DNA of 64,000 nt from assembly GCA_964444135.1 (NCBI GenBank), contig CAYUFX010000012.1:4215-68214 (forward strand). The letters run 5' to 3'. Position numbers and translations under genes: made by a program. Origin of the DNA: NIOZ-UU13 sp964444135. GTDB lineage: Bacteria > Planctomycetota > Phycisphaerae > Sedimentisphaerales > Anaerobacaceae. Positions 52,031-59,476 of the stretch are shown here, piece by piece; within the stretch, counting starts at the first letter, position 1, and every line of letters begins with the position of its first letter. The notes beneath the pieces were generated by a model. That model was not told the origin of the DNA, made no database searches, and was given only the letters and a program-made list of their open reading frames with translations.

Positions 52031-53086
52031 TCATTCCCATCCATATTCGTTATGGTCCATTGTATCCTTCCACAACTCCAGATTTTCAAGATAGACACTG
52101 GTACCTCGAGCTACGCAGCTTAGCGGGTCCTCGACTATTTCGACCTTCAGGCCGGTAGCGTTTGCCAGCACGGTGTCCATACCTCGCAGCAGTGAGCCGC
52201 CACCGCAAATGTGCACGCCGTTGTCGATGAGGTCGGCGGCCAATTCCGGCTCGGCCTTTTCCAGCGTTGCGGTGACCGTATCTATAATTGTAGCGATGGG
52301 GTCGCGGAGTGACTCTCTGATTTCCTCACTGGTAATAACGATTTTTCTCGGCAGACCGGAGATGGTGTCTCTGCCGGCCACTTCCATCGTCAATTCCTCT
52401 TCCAGCGGAGCGGCGGAGCCGATTTGTATCTTGACTTTTTCAGCCCTTGGTTCGCCTATGAGCAGGTTGTAAGTTTTCTTAAGATGGTTGATTACCGCTT
52501 CGTCCATATCGTCGCCGCCTATACGAATTGACTCTGAGGTGGCGATATCGGCCAGACTCATTATAGCCACTTCCGTCGTTCCTCCGCCGATATCGACAAT
52601 CAACGAGGCGGTAGGGTCCGTAATCGGCAGTCCAGCACCGATACCTGCCGCCATTGGCTCATCGACGAGATAGACTTTGCGTGCACCTGCCCGTTCTGCA
52701 CTATCTATGACGGCCCGGCGCTCAACAGCAGTTATTCCGCTCGGCACAGCGATTACGACTCGAGGCCTGACAAGACCACCCCTGCCGTGCACCTTCCTGA
52801 TAAAATAGCTCAGCATGGCCTCGGTGATTTCGAAGTCACTGATTACGCCGTCTTTGAGAGGTCTTATTGCGCTAATCGAGCCCGGCGTTTTGCCTAACAT
52901 TTCACGGGCAACCAGGCCCACAGCTTCGCCGTTGTTCAGGACAATGTTGGTTCCTTTGCGGACAGCTACTACGGAGGGCTCATTGAGGACAATACCTTTA
53001 TCACGGACACAAACCAGGGTAGTGCAGGTACCGAGGTCGATACCCATATCCATACTGAACCAACCTAAGATTGTGTCCAGCACCAC
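52031..53086 (-). CDS. mreB: rod-shape-determining actin homologue MreB
   Basis: 351 residues from a GTG at 53086 with AGGAG six bases upstream. Actin-fold signatures: MGIDLGTCTTLVCVRDKGIVLNEPSVVA (phosphate 1), IVDIGGGTTEVAI (phosphate 2) and GVHICGGGSLLRGMD (adenosine). The N-terminal MVLDTILGWFSM may be the membrane-binding amphipathic helix. The usual N in GTANT is here TCTT (GTCTT). It assembles filaments that guide lateral wall growth, implying a rod-shaped cell. Confidence 0.97.
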   Translation of the reverse strand: MVLDTILGWFSMDMGIDLGTCTTLVCVRDKGIVLNEPSVVAVRKGTNIVLNNGEAVGLVAREMLGKTPGSISAIRPLKDGVISDFEITEAMLSYFIRKVHGRGGLVRPRVVIAVPSGITAVERRAVIDSAERAGARKVYLVDEPMAAGIGAGLPITDPTASLIVDIGGGTTEVAIMSLADIATSESIRIGGDDMDEAVINHLKKTYNLLIGEPRAEKVKIQIGSAAPLEEELTMEVAGRDTISGLPRKIVITSEEIRESLRDPIATIIDTVTATLEKAEPELAADLIDNGVHICGGGSLLRGMDTVLANATGLKVEIVEDPLSCVARGTSVYLENLELWKDTMDHNEYGWE

Positions 53087-53188
53087 TTTCGACTCCTTTC
53101 TTGAATTCCAGTTTAAAGACTTTAGGAAACCGCAATTTCCAACTGGCTATTGTTATATAATAAAGAGCGGTATTGTCAATAGTGAAAT

Positions 53189-53350
53189 TTACGTTGGGAT
53201 TTGGAATATCGTGCCGTACTGCGTATAGCACTGGTAAGCGACAAACGCGGCAGTAGCCAGAACTGCACATAACGCCAAAGCAAGAATAATCGTATAGAGG
53301 TTATCCGGTACTGTTACCTTTTTGCCGCGAGCCTGCCCATTAGGACTCAT
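53189..53350 (-). CDS. 53-residue single-pass membrane protein upstream of mreB
   Basis: MSPNGQARGKKVTVPDNLYT, then a membrane helix (IILALALCAVLATAAFVAY) and a short tail QCYTQYGTIFQIPT. GAGG lies seven bases before the ATG. The basic start, single helix and short tyrosine-rich outside tail look purposeful, and the gene fits between the coiled-coil gene and mreB with short gaps in the same direction. No family name known to me. A small accessory of the elongasome is a reasonable guess from context. Confidence 0.75.
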   Translation of the reverse strand: MSPNGQARGKKVTVPDNLYTIILALALCAVLATAAFVAYQCYTQYGTIFQIPT

Positions 53351-53390
53351 ATATCAGCCTCACAAAGTATAAACACATCTTTTGGGTTTT

Positions 53391-54269
53391 CTACAAATTA
53401 GTACTGACGTTATCGCCGGCCTTAGGCTGTTCCTTTGTTACGTCCATAAGCTCCAGGGTGCCGATTGCCTTTTCAGGCTCAACGTCTAAAATTACAATGT
53501 CACAAATAAACTTATCGTCCCGAGTTACGTGGAATATCATATTTTGTTTGACACCGTTTGCTGCGCCGATTGATATCTCAGCCAGAGAATTTTCCAGGTC
53601 CACCGTTGCTATTAATCCTTCCAAGCCGATATCTACCGTTGGGGGAGCTACCTGAGCTTTCTCTTTTACCGTTGTAACCGGTTCCGGAGCTACAATCGCT
53701 TTGCCGGTTCGCTGGAGGAGCTTGTCTAACTCGTTTTGCAAAGCTGTCTTTTCTTCGAGCAGTTGTTTCGATTGTTTTTCCAGCGTTGTAATTATTGCCA
53801 TTTTTTCAATAAGAGCGGCTGTGGTTTCTTTGAGCTCTTTGTCCGAATCGATTTGCTCAGCTTCAATTGTCTTTAGATTAGCGAGGGTATCTTCCAACAA
53901 CTGCCTTTGCTTGTCATTGGTGTCGTAAAAGTCTCTGGTTATGGCCTTCCATTTACCCGCCTCCTCAATCAAAGCCGCTACTTGTCTTTCAGCCTCGGTG
54001 AGTTTGGTGTTTAATTGGCCGAGCTGGGTTTCAAGGGCGCCGATATCACTTTTTAGCTTCCGTTCCCGCTCGGCTGCATCCTCAATAGTTTTATTTTTAT
54101 CTTTTACGGCTTGTTCCTTAATCTGCTCTGCGGCATCTTTTTCCCTCTTTTGGTCAAGATAATTTTGTCTGTAGTTTTCAGCATTAGCAACATAAGTTAC
54201 GACGATACCGCAGAGAAAAATCGAGGAAATCGTCATCAGAACTATTAATATCTTTGTAAGCGTACTCAA
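53391..54269 (-). CDS. membrane-anchored coiled-coil protein at the head of the mre operon
   Basis: 292 residues from a TTG at 54269 with GGAG upstream. A membrane helix (6-27) is followed by a long coiled coil (about 30-195, rich in E, K, Q, L heptads) and a C-terminal beta domain: GLIATVDLENSLAEISIGAANGVKQNMIFHV...VEPEKAIGTL...PKAGDNVSTNL. That last part resembles FlgT-C-like 'G-x-V...iG...GV..G' domains. Topology echoes MreC (helix, coiled coil, beta domain). It leads an apparent operon with the 53-residue protein and mreBCD-PBP2, so a shape or wall role is likely. Confidence 0.75.
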   Translation of the reverse strand: MSTLTKILIVLMTISSIFLCGIVVTYVANAENYRQNYLDQKREKDAAEQIKEQAVKDKNKTIEDAAERERKLKSDIGALETQLGQLNTKLTEAERQVAALIEEAGKWKAITRDFYDTNDKQRQLLEDTLANLKTIEAEQIDSDKELKETTAALIEKMAIITTLEKQSKQLLEEKTALQNELDKLLQRTGKAIVAPEPVTTVKEKAQVAPPTVDIGLEGLIATVDLENSLAEISIGAANGVKQNMIFHVTRDDKFICDIVILDVEPEKAIGTLELMDVTKEQPKAGDNVSTNL

Positions 54270-54582
54270 AACAGGCTCCTTTCGTCAACTTTGTGTTTTC
54301 TTTTCAATACACCCATTACCCTACGAGAGGGCATCCTAAACGCGATAAAAGGGTTTGTAGAAACTCTATTTTGCCCGGCACCAATTATTTGTGAGCCTGA
54401 ACTCGATTGGTATAGGCACGCAAAATAGGGCCTCCAGCCCTGATATTATCTGTATATATTACAATTTTACGTTTAAAGCTCGGAAAGGTCAAGTTATTTT
54501 TGGCAAATAGCCTAAATTAAAATGGACGATGAAAAATGAACGTTGCTAAATCCGATAACATAGGATTTTCAGGAGTCAATTG
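54270..54582 (-). promoter_or_regulatory. intergenic region with a long-range hairpin ahead of the mre operon
   Basis: CTATTTTGC (54366-54374) pairs perfectly with GCAAAATAG (54420-54428). Inside it ACCAAT (54380-54385) pairs with ATTGGT (54406-54411), with interior loops, giving one extended stem of ~63 bases. GGGC-CTCCA-GCCC follows at 54427-54439. It lies about 100 bases before the coiled-coil gene's start, in what should be the 5' leader. No gene is visible. A structured cis-regulatory RNA is possible; a repeat element is the alternative. Confidence 0.45.
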
Positions 54583-55707
54583 TCATTTTGTACATTGCAA
54601 AACGGCTTTTGCGGCAGCGATACGGACAAATTTTGACTCATTTTGCAGCAATTGGGGCAGAAATTTTGTCAAAGTAGGTGTGCAAATTTGGCCTATCGCC
54701 AGCGCTGTCAGCATATTTACACGTTCGACGGCCTCCATATCAAGGCTGCTGGTAAGGTTTTTCTCGAACACTTCGAGGACTTTGGGTTCGCCGATGGGGT
54801 CTTTGAACACACCGAGCTGTTCGGCTGCACCCAGCCGAATCTCTAAGATATCATCATCCAGCATTCTAATCAGGGCATTTTTTGCCTCCGGCGTGCCGAG
54901 CTTGCCCATTGCCCCTACACCCATAAGTCGCACGTCCGCATAAGCACTTATAAGCATCGTCCAAAGCTTCGGATATATCCGCTCATCGCCGAGCATTGCT
55001 ATGGCTTCCGCCGACTGATATACGACCCTGTCCTCTGAATCTTTGCTTTGCATGGTACGCCACAAGAGCTCTAAGGAGCCTTTATCGCCGCTCTTGCCTA
55101 ATAGAAAAGCGGCGTTGGCCCTGACCGTCTGGTCGCTGCTGGCTATTGCATTTCGGAGTGATTCGAGATACTGAGCAGAGCCAAGCTTAATCATCGCATA
55201 AGCAGCGGCAGTCGTGACATTTGCGTCACTGTCTTTCAGTAATTGACTTACCGACCTTTTCGAAGGGGAATATTCCAAATCACCGACAGCCAAAGCGGCG
55301 GCAAATCTGACCGGCATAGACTTATCATTTAGTAGTTGATGTACCTGAGGCATAAGTCTGAATTGCTCGGTGTCTGCAACCACTTCGAGGGCGCGAACCC
55401 TGACTAATGGGTCGTTGTCGGCCAAACCCTCCTGGATGATTCCCAGAGCTTTTGACCAGGGCGCACCTATGTTCGTAGCATTGAAATCACGAGATGTTGT
55501 TTGCGATGATTCATCGCATCCGAAAGTAAATACTGCTAAGCAAGCAAAAAGCAAGGCCTGAAGGCAGAAAACAGAGCACAGAGGACAGAGGACAGAAAAC
55601 AGAGCAAAGAACTGGCTTCTGACTTCTGATTTCTGACTTCTGACTTCTGTCTTCTGACTTCTGTATAAGGAACCAAGTGTTTCAGTTTTTTTTAGCTCAT
55701 GTTCCAT
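54583..55707 (-). CDS. HEAT-repeat lipoprotein with repeat-encoded signal region
   Basis: 374 residues. The N-terminus runs MEHELKKTETLGSLYRSQKT, through EVRSQKSEVRSQ to a hydrophobic stretch and lipobox-like AVFTFGC. From residue ~85 there are about seven HEAT/PBS-type repeats (NDPLVRVRALEVVAD, KSMPVRFAAALAVGDLE, SDANVTTAAAYAMIKLG, SDQTVRANAAFLLGKSG, YADVRLMGVGAMGKLG, DDILEIRLGAAEQLG, ESKFVRIAAAKAVLQ). It probably forms an alpha-solenoid binding surface in the periplasm. The gene overlaps the lnt stop by 11 bases. Codons for roughly residues 15-48 are the CAGAAGT/CTTCTGT repeat. Confidence 0.85.
   Translation of the reverse strand: MEHELKKTETLGSLYRSQKTEVRSQKSEVRSQFFALFSVLCPLCSVFCLQALLFACLAVFTFGCDESSQTTSRDFNATNIGAPWSKALGIIQEGLADNDPLVRVRALEVVADTEQFRLMPQVHQLLNDKSMPVRFAAALAVGDLEYSPSKRSVSQLLKDSDANVTTAAAYAMIKLGSAQYLESLRNAIASSDQTVRANAAFLLGKSGDKGSLELLWRTMQSKDSEDRVVYQSAEAIAMLGDERIYPKLWTMLISAYADVRLMGVGAMGKLGTPEAKNALIRMLDDDILEIRLGAAEQLGVFKDPIGEPKVLEVFEKNLTSSLDMEAVERVNMLTALAIGQICTPTLTKFLPQLLQNESKFVRIAAAKAVLQCTK
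55564..55664 (-). repeat. CAGAAGT/CTCTGTT inverted repeat block, copy 1
   Basis: On the coding strand about six CAGAAGTCAGAAGT-like units are followed by TTTTCTGTCCTCTGTCCTCTG-like units, the rough reverse complement. The first half encodes SQKTEVRSQKSEVRSQ, the second LFSVLCPLCSVFCLQ. The second copy is at 60051-60150. Confidence 0.85.
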
Positions 55708-57484
55708 TTAGCTTCCCTGCTGAAAGAGTTTTGAATTTTTTGGTCCTGAAGAATCTTCCCGAAAGCGATACCATTATGAGCAAAAGAAGACAAACTTCAC
55801 AGCAAAAACCTAACCATTCACCGAATTTGCTGAAAAAAGTTGTTCTTTTATCTATCATTATTCTGTCGAGGAACCAACCCGGCATACCTGTTCTTGCCAA
55901 AGTCTGAGGAGGTAAATTGCCGGCCAAAAAACCGTATCTTATGCTTCCGGAACTGTCGATAAGGCAGCTTATTCCGGTATTAACGCTTCGCAGGATGGGA
56001 AGCCTGTTTTCGACGGCCCTGAAGGCACAAATAGCTGCGTGCTGGGCAAGTTCTGCGCTTGGCAGGACTTTTTCATCCTTGAACCGAACGAACCAGCCGT
56101 CGTTACTTATATTCACCAGCCAGTCCAGCCTCTTTGTTCCCTGCTTGTCCAGTGCAAATCTTCGGGCAATCTCAGGGACGGTGTCCTCGTAACAGATCAT
56201 TACGCCGAATTTGTAAGCCTGGACTTCTGGGCCCTGGCCTGTCATTTCAAAAACGGTATATTCGCTGCCTGCATCGGACGAATAGTCGTGATTGTAGGGT
56301 GTAAACTTCATCAAAAAGTTGTAAAGCCAACGACAGCTTTTCCTGAACGGCATAAATTCCGAAAAGGGAATCAGGTGTATTTTATTGTAGCTCTCGGGAG
56401 CCTTTGTGCCATCTATGTTGTATAAAAAAGCCGAATTATATTTCTTGGCCAAATGGACTTCTAAATTCTCCCCGATTTCCGGCACACCACCTAATGCACC
56501 CACCAGCACAAAAGCGGTATCTTTCGAATGTTCGCGAAGCCTTTTGTCGAAAACGTTCCAGGAATCTGATGGTTTCAAAAGCCGCAACACTTCGGGATTT
56601 AACATTGCCTGCACCATCGTTTCGGGCCAAACGATTAGCTCGGCACCGGCTTGTGCACTTGCTTTACTTTGCTCCATCAATCCGTTGAATAAATCCTCGC
56701 TGGACTTGAATGACCTCTTGACCGACTGAGGAACGTTCGACTGTAAGGATGCAACATAAGGGCCGGGCTGAATGCATTGGTCTTCCTGGCTTATTCTCCA
56801 TCGTCCGTAGATAATGGTGGCAATCACGGCGGAACATACCACCGCAGTTTTTATTAAATTGCTAATTTTGAAAATATTCTTCCAGTGGAACAAGCCATCC
56901 CCAAATCCTTCGGATTTGAGGCTGCCACCCATCGAGCATCGGGCATCGAGTATCAATTCAGCCAGCAAGCCATTGACCATCGCTATCAGAAATGATATTC
57001 CAGCCGTGCCGAATATGTCCGCTATCTGGATAAGTGCAATATTGCGATACTGGCTGTGTGCCAGAAACCGCCAGAAAAAACCACCTAAAAAGATACCCTG
57101 CATCCGTTCGATGCCGACAACCAATACCGCCGAGGCAAGAAACAGCGGGATTTTCTTTGCTCTACAGAAGCGCAGACAAAGTGCCAGTATCGGCCAAAGC
57201 GCAGCGGTGTACAGACAAAAAGCAATCCAGCCGACAATAGTCACCGGAATCAACCAGTATAAATTACCAAGCCAGTAACAAAGTGAAATGATGTAGCTTA
57301 CAAGAATCAAACGGCGGGGCTTGGCATTCGGCGAGCAGACCAAAATAAAAGGCACCAGCGACACCCACGCCAATCCAGACCAGCTTATCGGTGCCTGAAT
57401 CACCGTCAGCATAGCCGCACTGGCTATAAAGCCAAAAATAGCAGTTGGCAACTTTTGTACCATGGATATTTTGGTAATTTTCAA
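55697..57484 (-). CDS. lnt: apolipoprotein N-acyltransferase with a repeat-derived insertion
   Basis: 595 residues, longer than the usual ~510. Seven or so N-terminal membrane helices (with FFWRFLAHSQYRN), then the nitrilase-like periplasmic domain: catalytic Glu in LIVWPETMVQ, Lys in YNKIHLIPFSEFMPF, Cys in GVMICYEDTVPE, and ISNDGWF. It adds the third acyl chain to lipoproteins, consistent with the many lipoproteins here. The membrane region carries an insertion LDARCSMGGSLKSEGFGDGLF encoded by repeat DNA (56894-56954). The start is TTG at 57484 or ATG at 57463; neither has a strong site. Confidence 0.93.
   Translation of the reverse strand: MKITKISMVQKLPTAIFGFIASAAMLTVIQAPISWSGLAWVSLVPFILVCSPNAKPRRLILVSYIISLCYWLGNLYWLIPVTIVGWIAFCLYTAALWPILALCLRFCRAKKIPLFLASAVLVVGIERMQGIFLGGFFWRFLAHSQYRNIALIQIADIFGTAGISFLIAMVNGLLAELILDARCSMGGSLKSEGFGDGLFHWKNIFKISNLIKTAVVCSAVIATIIYGRWRISQEDQCIQPGPYVASLQSNVPQSVKRSFKSSEDLFNGLMEQSKASAQAGAELIVWPETMVQAMLNPEVLRLLKPSDSWNVFDKRLREHSKDTAFVLVGALGGVPEIGENLEVHLAKKYNSAFLYNIDGTKAPESYNKIHLIPFSEFMPFRKSCRWLYNFLMKFTPYNHDYSSDAGSEYTVFEMTGQGPEVQAYKFGVMICYEDTVPEIARRFALDKQGTKRLDWLVNISNDGWFVRFKDEKVLPSAELAQHAAICAFRAVENRLPILRSVNTGISCLIDSSGSIRYGFLAGNLPPQTLARTGMPGWFLDRIMIDKRTTFFSKFGEWLGFCCEVCLLLLIMVSLSGRFFRTKKFKTLSAGKLNGT
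56894..56954 (-). repeat. in-frame repeat inside lnt
   Basis: ATCGAGCATCGGGCATCGAG (56931-56950), an ATCGAGCATC/ATCGGGCATC tandem, adjoins a hairpin CAAATCC-TTC-GGATTTG (56902-56918). It encodes ~20 residues between two membrane helices of Lnt where no conserved motif exists. It has no stop in the lnt frame. Confidence 0.75.
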
Positions 57485-57488
57485 CTTT

Positions 57489-57710
57489 TTAACTTCTTAG
57501 ACGTGGGAGTTTTCCACTTTTACGTAATTTAAAAAGTTGGTTCGCTACTTCCTTTGGTGTAAACTCCTCATCAGGTGTAAATTTTGCATTGAACCATTCA
57601 GTAAATTTCTCTAGAAGGTCTTTATCTTTTACTATCTGGTCGCTCGGTTTGTTAAATTGTCTATAATGGATTTTTAACTTTTCTATTTTATGCTTTTCCC
57701 AACTTGCCAT
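57489..57710 (-). CDS. small protein homologous to the C-terminal domain of the adjacent methyltransferase
   Basis: 73 residues. Its region 32-72 (LLEKFTEWFNAKFTPDEEF, then TPKEVANQLFKLRKSGKLPRLR) aligns with residues 284-327 of the upstream methyltransferase (LLTLFSEKFNKRVGATKNPF, QPKQIIKHLIQMRKSAKLGPLR): shared LLxxFxxxFN, FxPKxxxxxL and RKSxKLxxLR. It starts inside the last codons of the methyltransferase gene (28-base overlap), so both are translated together. A stand-alone copy of a DNA- or partner-binding domain is the likely reading. Confidence 0.7.
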   Translation of the reverse strand: MASWEKHKIEKLKIHYRQFNKPSDQIVKDKDLLEKFTEWFNAKFTPDEEFTPKEVANQLFKLRKSGKLPRLRS

Positions 57711-58738
57711 AATATTTTCTCCGAATTAGTTTTTTTCGACTTTCTTGAAATCGGATGACCTCGCAATGGGCCGAGTTTGGCACTTTTTCTCATTTGGATT
57801 AAGTGTTTGATAATTTGTTTCGGTTGGAATGGATTTTTTGTTGCTCCCACGCGTTTATTAAACTTCTCAGAAAATAACGTCAACAACATAGGTTCATCTT
57901 CAAGTTGCTCGGTTGGAACCTTATTTTCGTGGTATAGCCATTTCAATTCTGCTTCGAGTTGTTCATTCCATTTCAGTTTGCCTTCACCTTCTATAGCTAG
58001 GTTTCTACAGGACTGAATTCTTTCCTGGGATTTGCGTACGTATTCTTCGGATATGTCGATACCTGTAAAATTTCGCCCCAATTTGGCGGCAGCTATGGTT
58101 GTTGTGCCAGATCCGACAAATGGATCTAAAACCCAGTCGTTCTCATTTGAGCTAACGCGAATAATGCGGGCAAGAAGGCTTTCTGGCATTTGACATGGGA
58201 AGTCGGTTCGCTCCTCGAATGTCCCGCATACACGAGGATATTCATCCCAGACATCATCCGGCATTTTGCCTTCAGGGTAAGCTCTTTTATCTTTATACCT
58301 CCTCTGCCTGTCGGATATTACTCGAGTTACATCCGCGTTGAACGTGAAATGGTCTTTGTCCTTCACAAAGTATAGTATATGCGTGTGCGCGCGTGCGAAT
58401 TTGGTTTTCATCTGCTGGCCGAAAGTGTAATGCCAGATGAGCCAGTTGCGCATAAAAAGGCCTAATTCGTCGCCTATGATTTTTACATTAGCGGCGTAAT
58501 CATCGCCTATCGCTATATAGAAGGAGCCGTGTGGTTTTAACACCTTTTTGCAGATGCTCATCCATTCTTTTGTCCAGGCTATGTAGTTTTTCTTTTTGAC
58601 CTTATCGTAGTATTTATCGTATTTGTAACCGATATTAAATGGCGGGTCGGCGAAGATAAGGTCGGCAAATGGCTCATCAACCTTGCCCAGAACCTCAATA
58701 CAGTCGCCGCATATTATCTTGTTGAGTAGTTTCTGCAT
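57683..58738 (-). CDS. site-specific DNA methyltransferase (beta-class, DPPF)
   Basis: 351 residues. Motif IV DPPFNIGY is at 31-38 and motif I DPFVGSGTT at 205-213; this order (catalytic motif first) is the beta class of N4-cytosine/N6-adenine methyltransferases. Between them lies the target-recognition region (~110-190). Residues ~280-330 form a small extra domain, repeated as a separate gene just downstream. No restriction endonuclease is recognisable next to it, so it may be an orphan or have an unrecognised partner. Neighbours are HepT/MntA upstream and lnt downstream. Confidence 0.9.
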   Translation of the reverse strand: MQKLLNKIICGDCIEVLGKVDEPFADLIFADPPFNIGYKYDKYYDKVKKKNYIAWTKEWMSICKKVLKPHGSFYIAIGDDYAANVKIIGDELGLFMRNWLIWHYTFGQQMKTKFARAHTHILYFVKDKDHFTFNADVTRVISDRQRRYKDKRAYPEGKMPDDVWDEYPRVCGTFEERTDFPCQMPESLLARIIRVSSNENDWVLDPFVGSGTTTIAAAKLGRNFTGIDISEEYVRKSQERIQSCRNLAIEGEGKLKWNEQLEAELKWLYHENKVPTEQLEDEPMLLTLFSEKFNKRVGATKNPFQPKQIIKHLIQMRKSAKLGPLRGHPISRKSKKTNSEKILWQVGKSIK

Positions 58739-58812
58739 AGCGATATGTTATAGAGTGTTGCTGAGTTTGCAAGTGGAATCGAAGTTTCACTGGTTAATGT
58801 ATGCTACAAGCA

Positions 58813-59166
58813 TCATCCTCCCAGTTTGTTGTCCGAAAGAGCTTTTTCCAGTTGAGCTGCCAATGGGGGCAGATCAACTGAAACGATTTTCCAGATGATG
58901 TCAAGGTCGATATCGAAATAACCGTGAATCAGACGGTCTCTTGTCCCCGCAATTTGTCGCCACGTAATCTCCGGATACGTGTCTCGGCATTGGCTGGAAG
59001 TGTTCTTGGCTGCTTCGCCAAGAACCTCTAAAAGACGCACGATTGAAAGTGCGAGTTTCTCGTCCTTGTCAAGGTCGGCACGTTCACAGTTCTGGGTAAA
59101 CTCGACAGCCTTACGTTCGGCGTCAAGCATGTGACGCATACGAGTAACGTCTTCAGCTTTGAGCAT
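58813..59166 (-). CDS. hepT: HepT-like toxin (DUF86)
   Basis: 117 residues of helical HEPN fold. The RNase motif Rx4HxY is R76-DRLI-H81-G-Y83 in TRDRLIHGYFDID. It starts 14 bases before the end of the nucleotidyltransferase gene, the standard MntA-HepT arrangement. HepT cuts RNA (tRNA in studied cases) and is neutralised when MntA adds AMP to the motif tyrosine. It may act as a stability or anti-phage module. Confidence 0.9.
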   Translation of the reverse strand: MLKAEDVTRMRHMLDAERKAVEFTQNCERADLDKDEKLALSIVRLLEVLGEAAKNTSSQCRDTYPEITWRQIAGTRDRLIHGYFDIDLDIIWKIVSVDLPPLAAQLEKALSDNKLGG

Positions 59167-59476
59167 ATTGCACCTCAGCCTCTCTAAGTACCTTGGCCCG
59201 AAAGTATCGGCTCAGGAAATTTGGAGTATGCAGGTCGACCTTTCGGCCGAGCAACTGCGAAAGTTCATCCTGCATATCAAAGAAACTAAATCCCGGCACA
59301 TGTCCGACCTGGAACTCTACCAGCACGTCAACATCGCTGTCGGGAGCAAAATCGTCCCGCAGGGCTGAGCCAAAAACAGAAAGTCGGCGGATATGATGCT
59401 GCTGGCAAAAATCAGCGATTTTGTCCTTTGGTATGACCAGGTTCTTATTCATCACGTAATGTAAAATACAAGTCAT
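59153..59476 (-). CDS. mntA: MntA-like minimal nucleotidyltransferase antitoxin
   Basis: 107 residues from the ATG at 59476, or 99 from the ATG at 59452 (MNKNLVIPKDKI), which fits the family better. The polymerase-beta signature GSALRDDFAPDSDVDVLVEF (GSx10DxD) is intact. MntA AMPylates HepT. The first ATG overlaps the stop of the lipoprotein gene upstream (ATGA), so the pair may be co-expressed with it. Confidence 0.88.
   Translation of the reverse strand: MTCILHYVMNKNLVIPKDKIADFCQQHHIRRLSVFGSALRDDFAPDSDVDVLVEFQVGHVPGFSFFDMQDELSQLLGRKVDLHTPNFLSRYFRAKVLREAEVQYAQS

Noticed and set aside
55564..55664. Regularly repeated CAGAAGT/CTTCTGT words as a possible CRISPR array
   Set aside because: Units are 7-14 bases with no spacers, and the block is inside a coding sequence; no cas genes are present.
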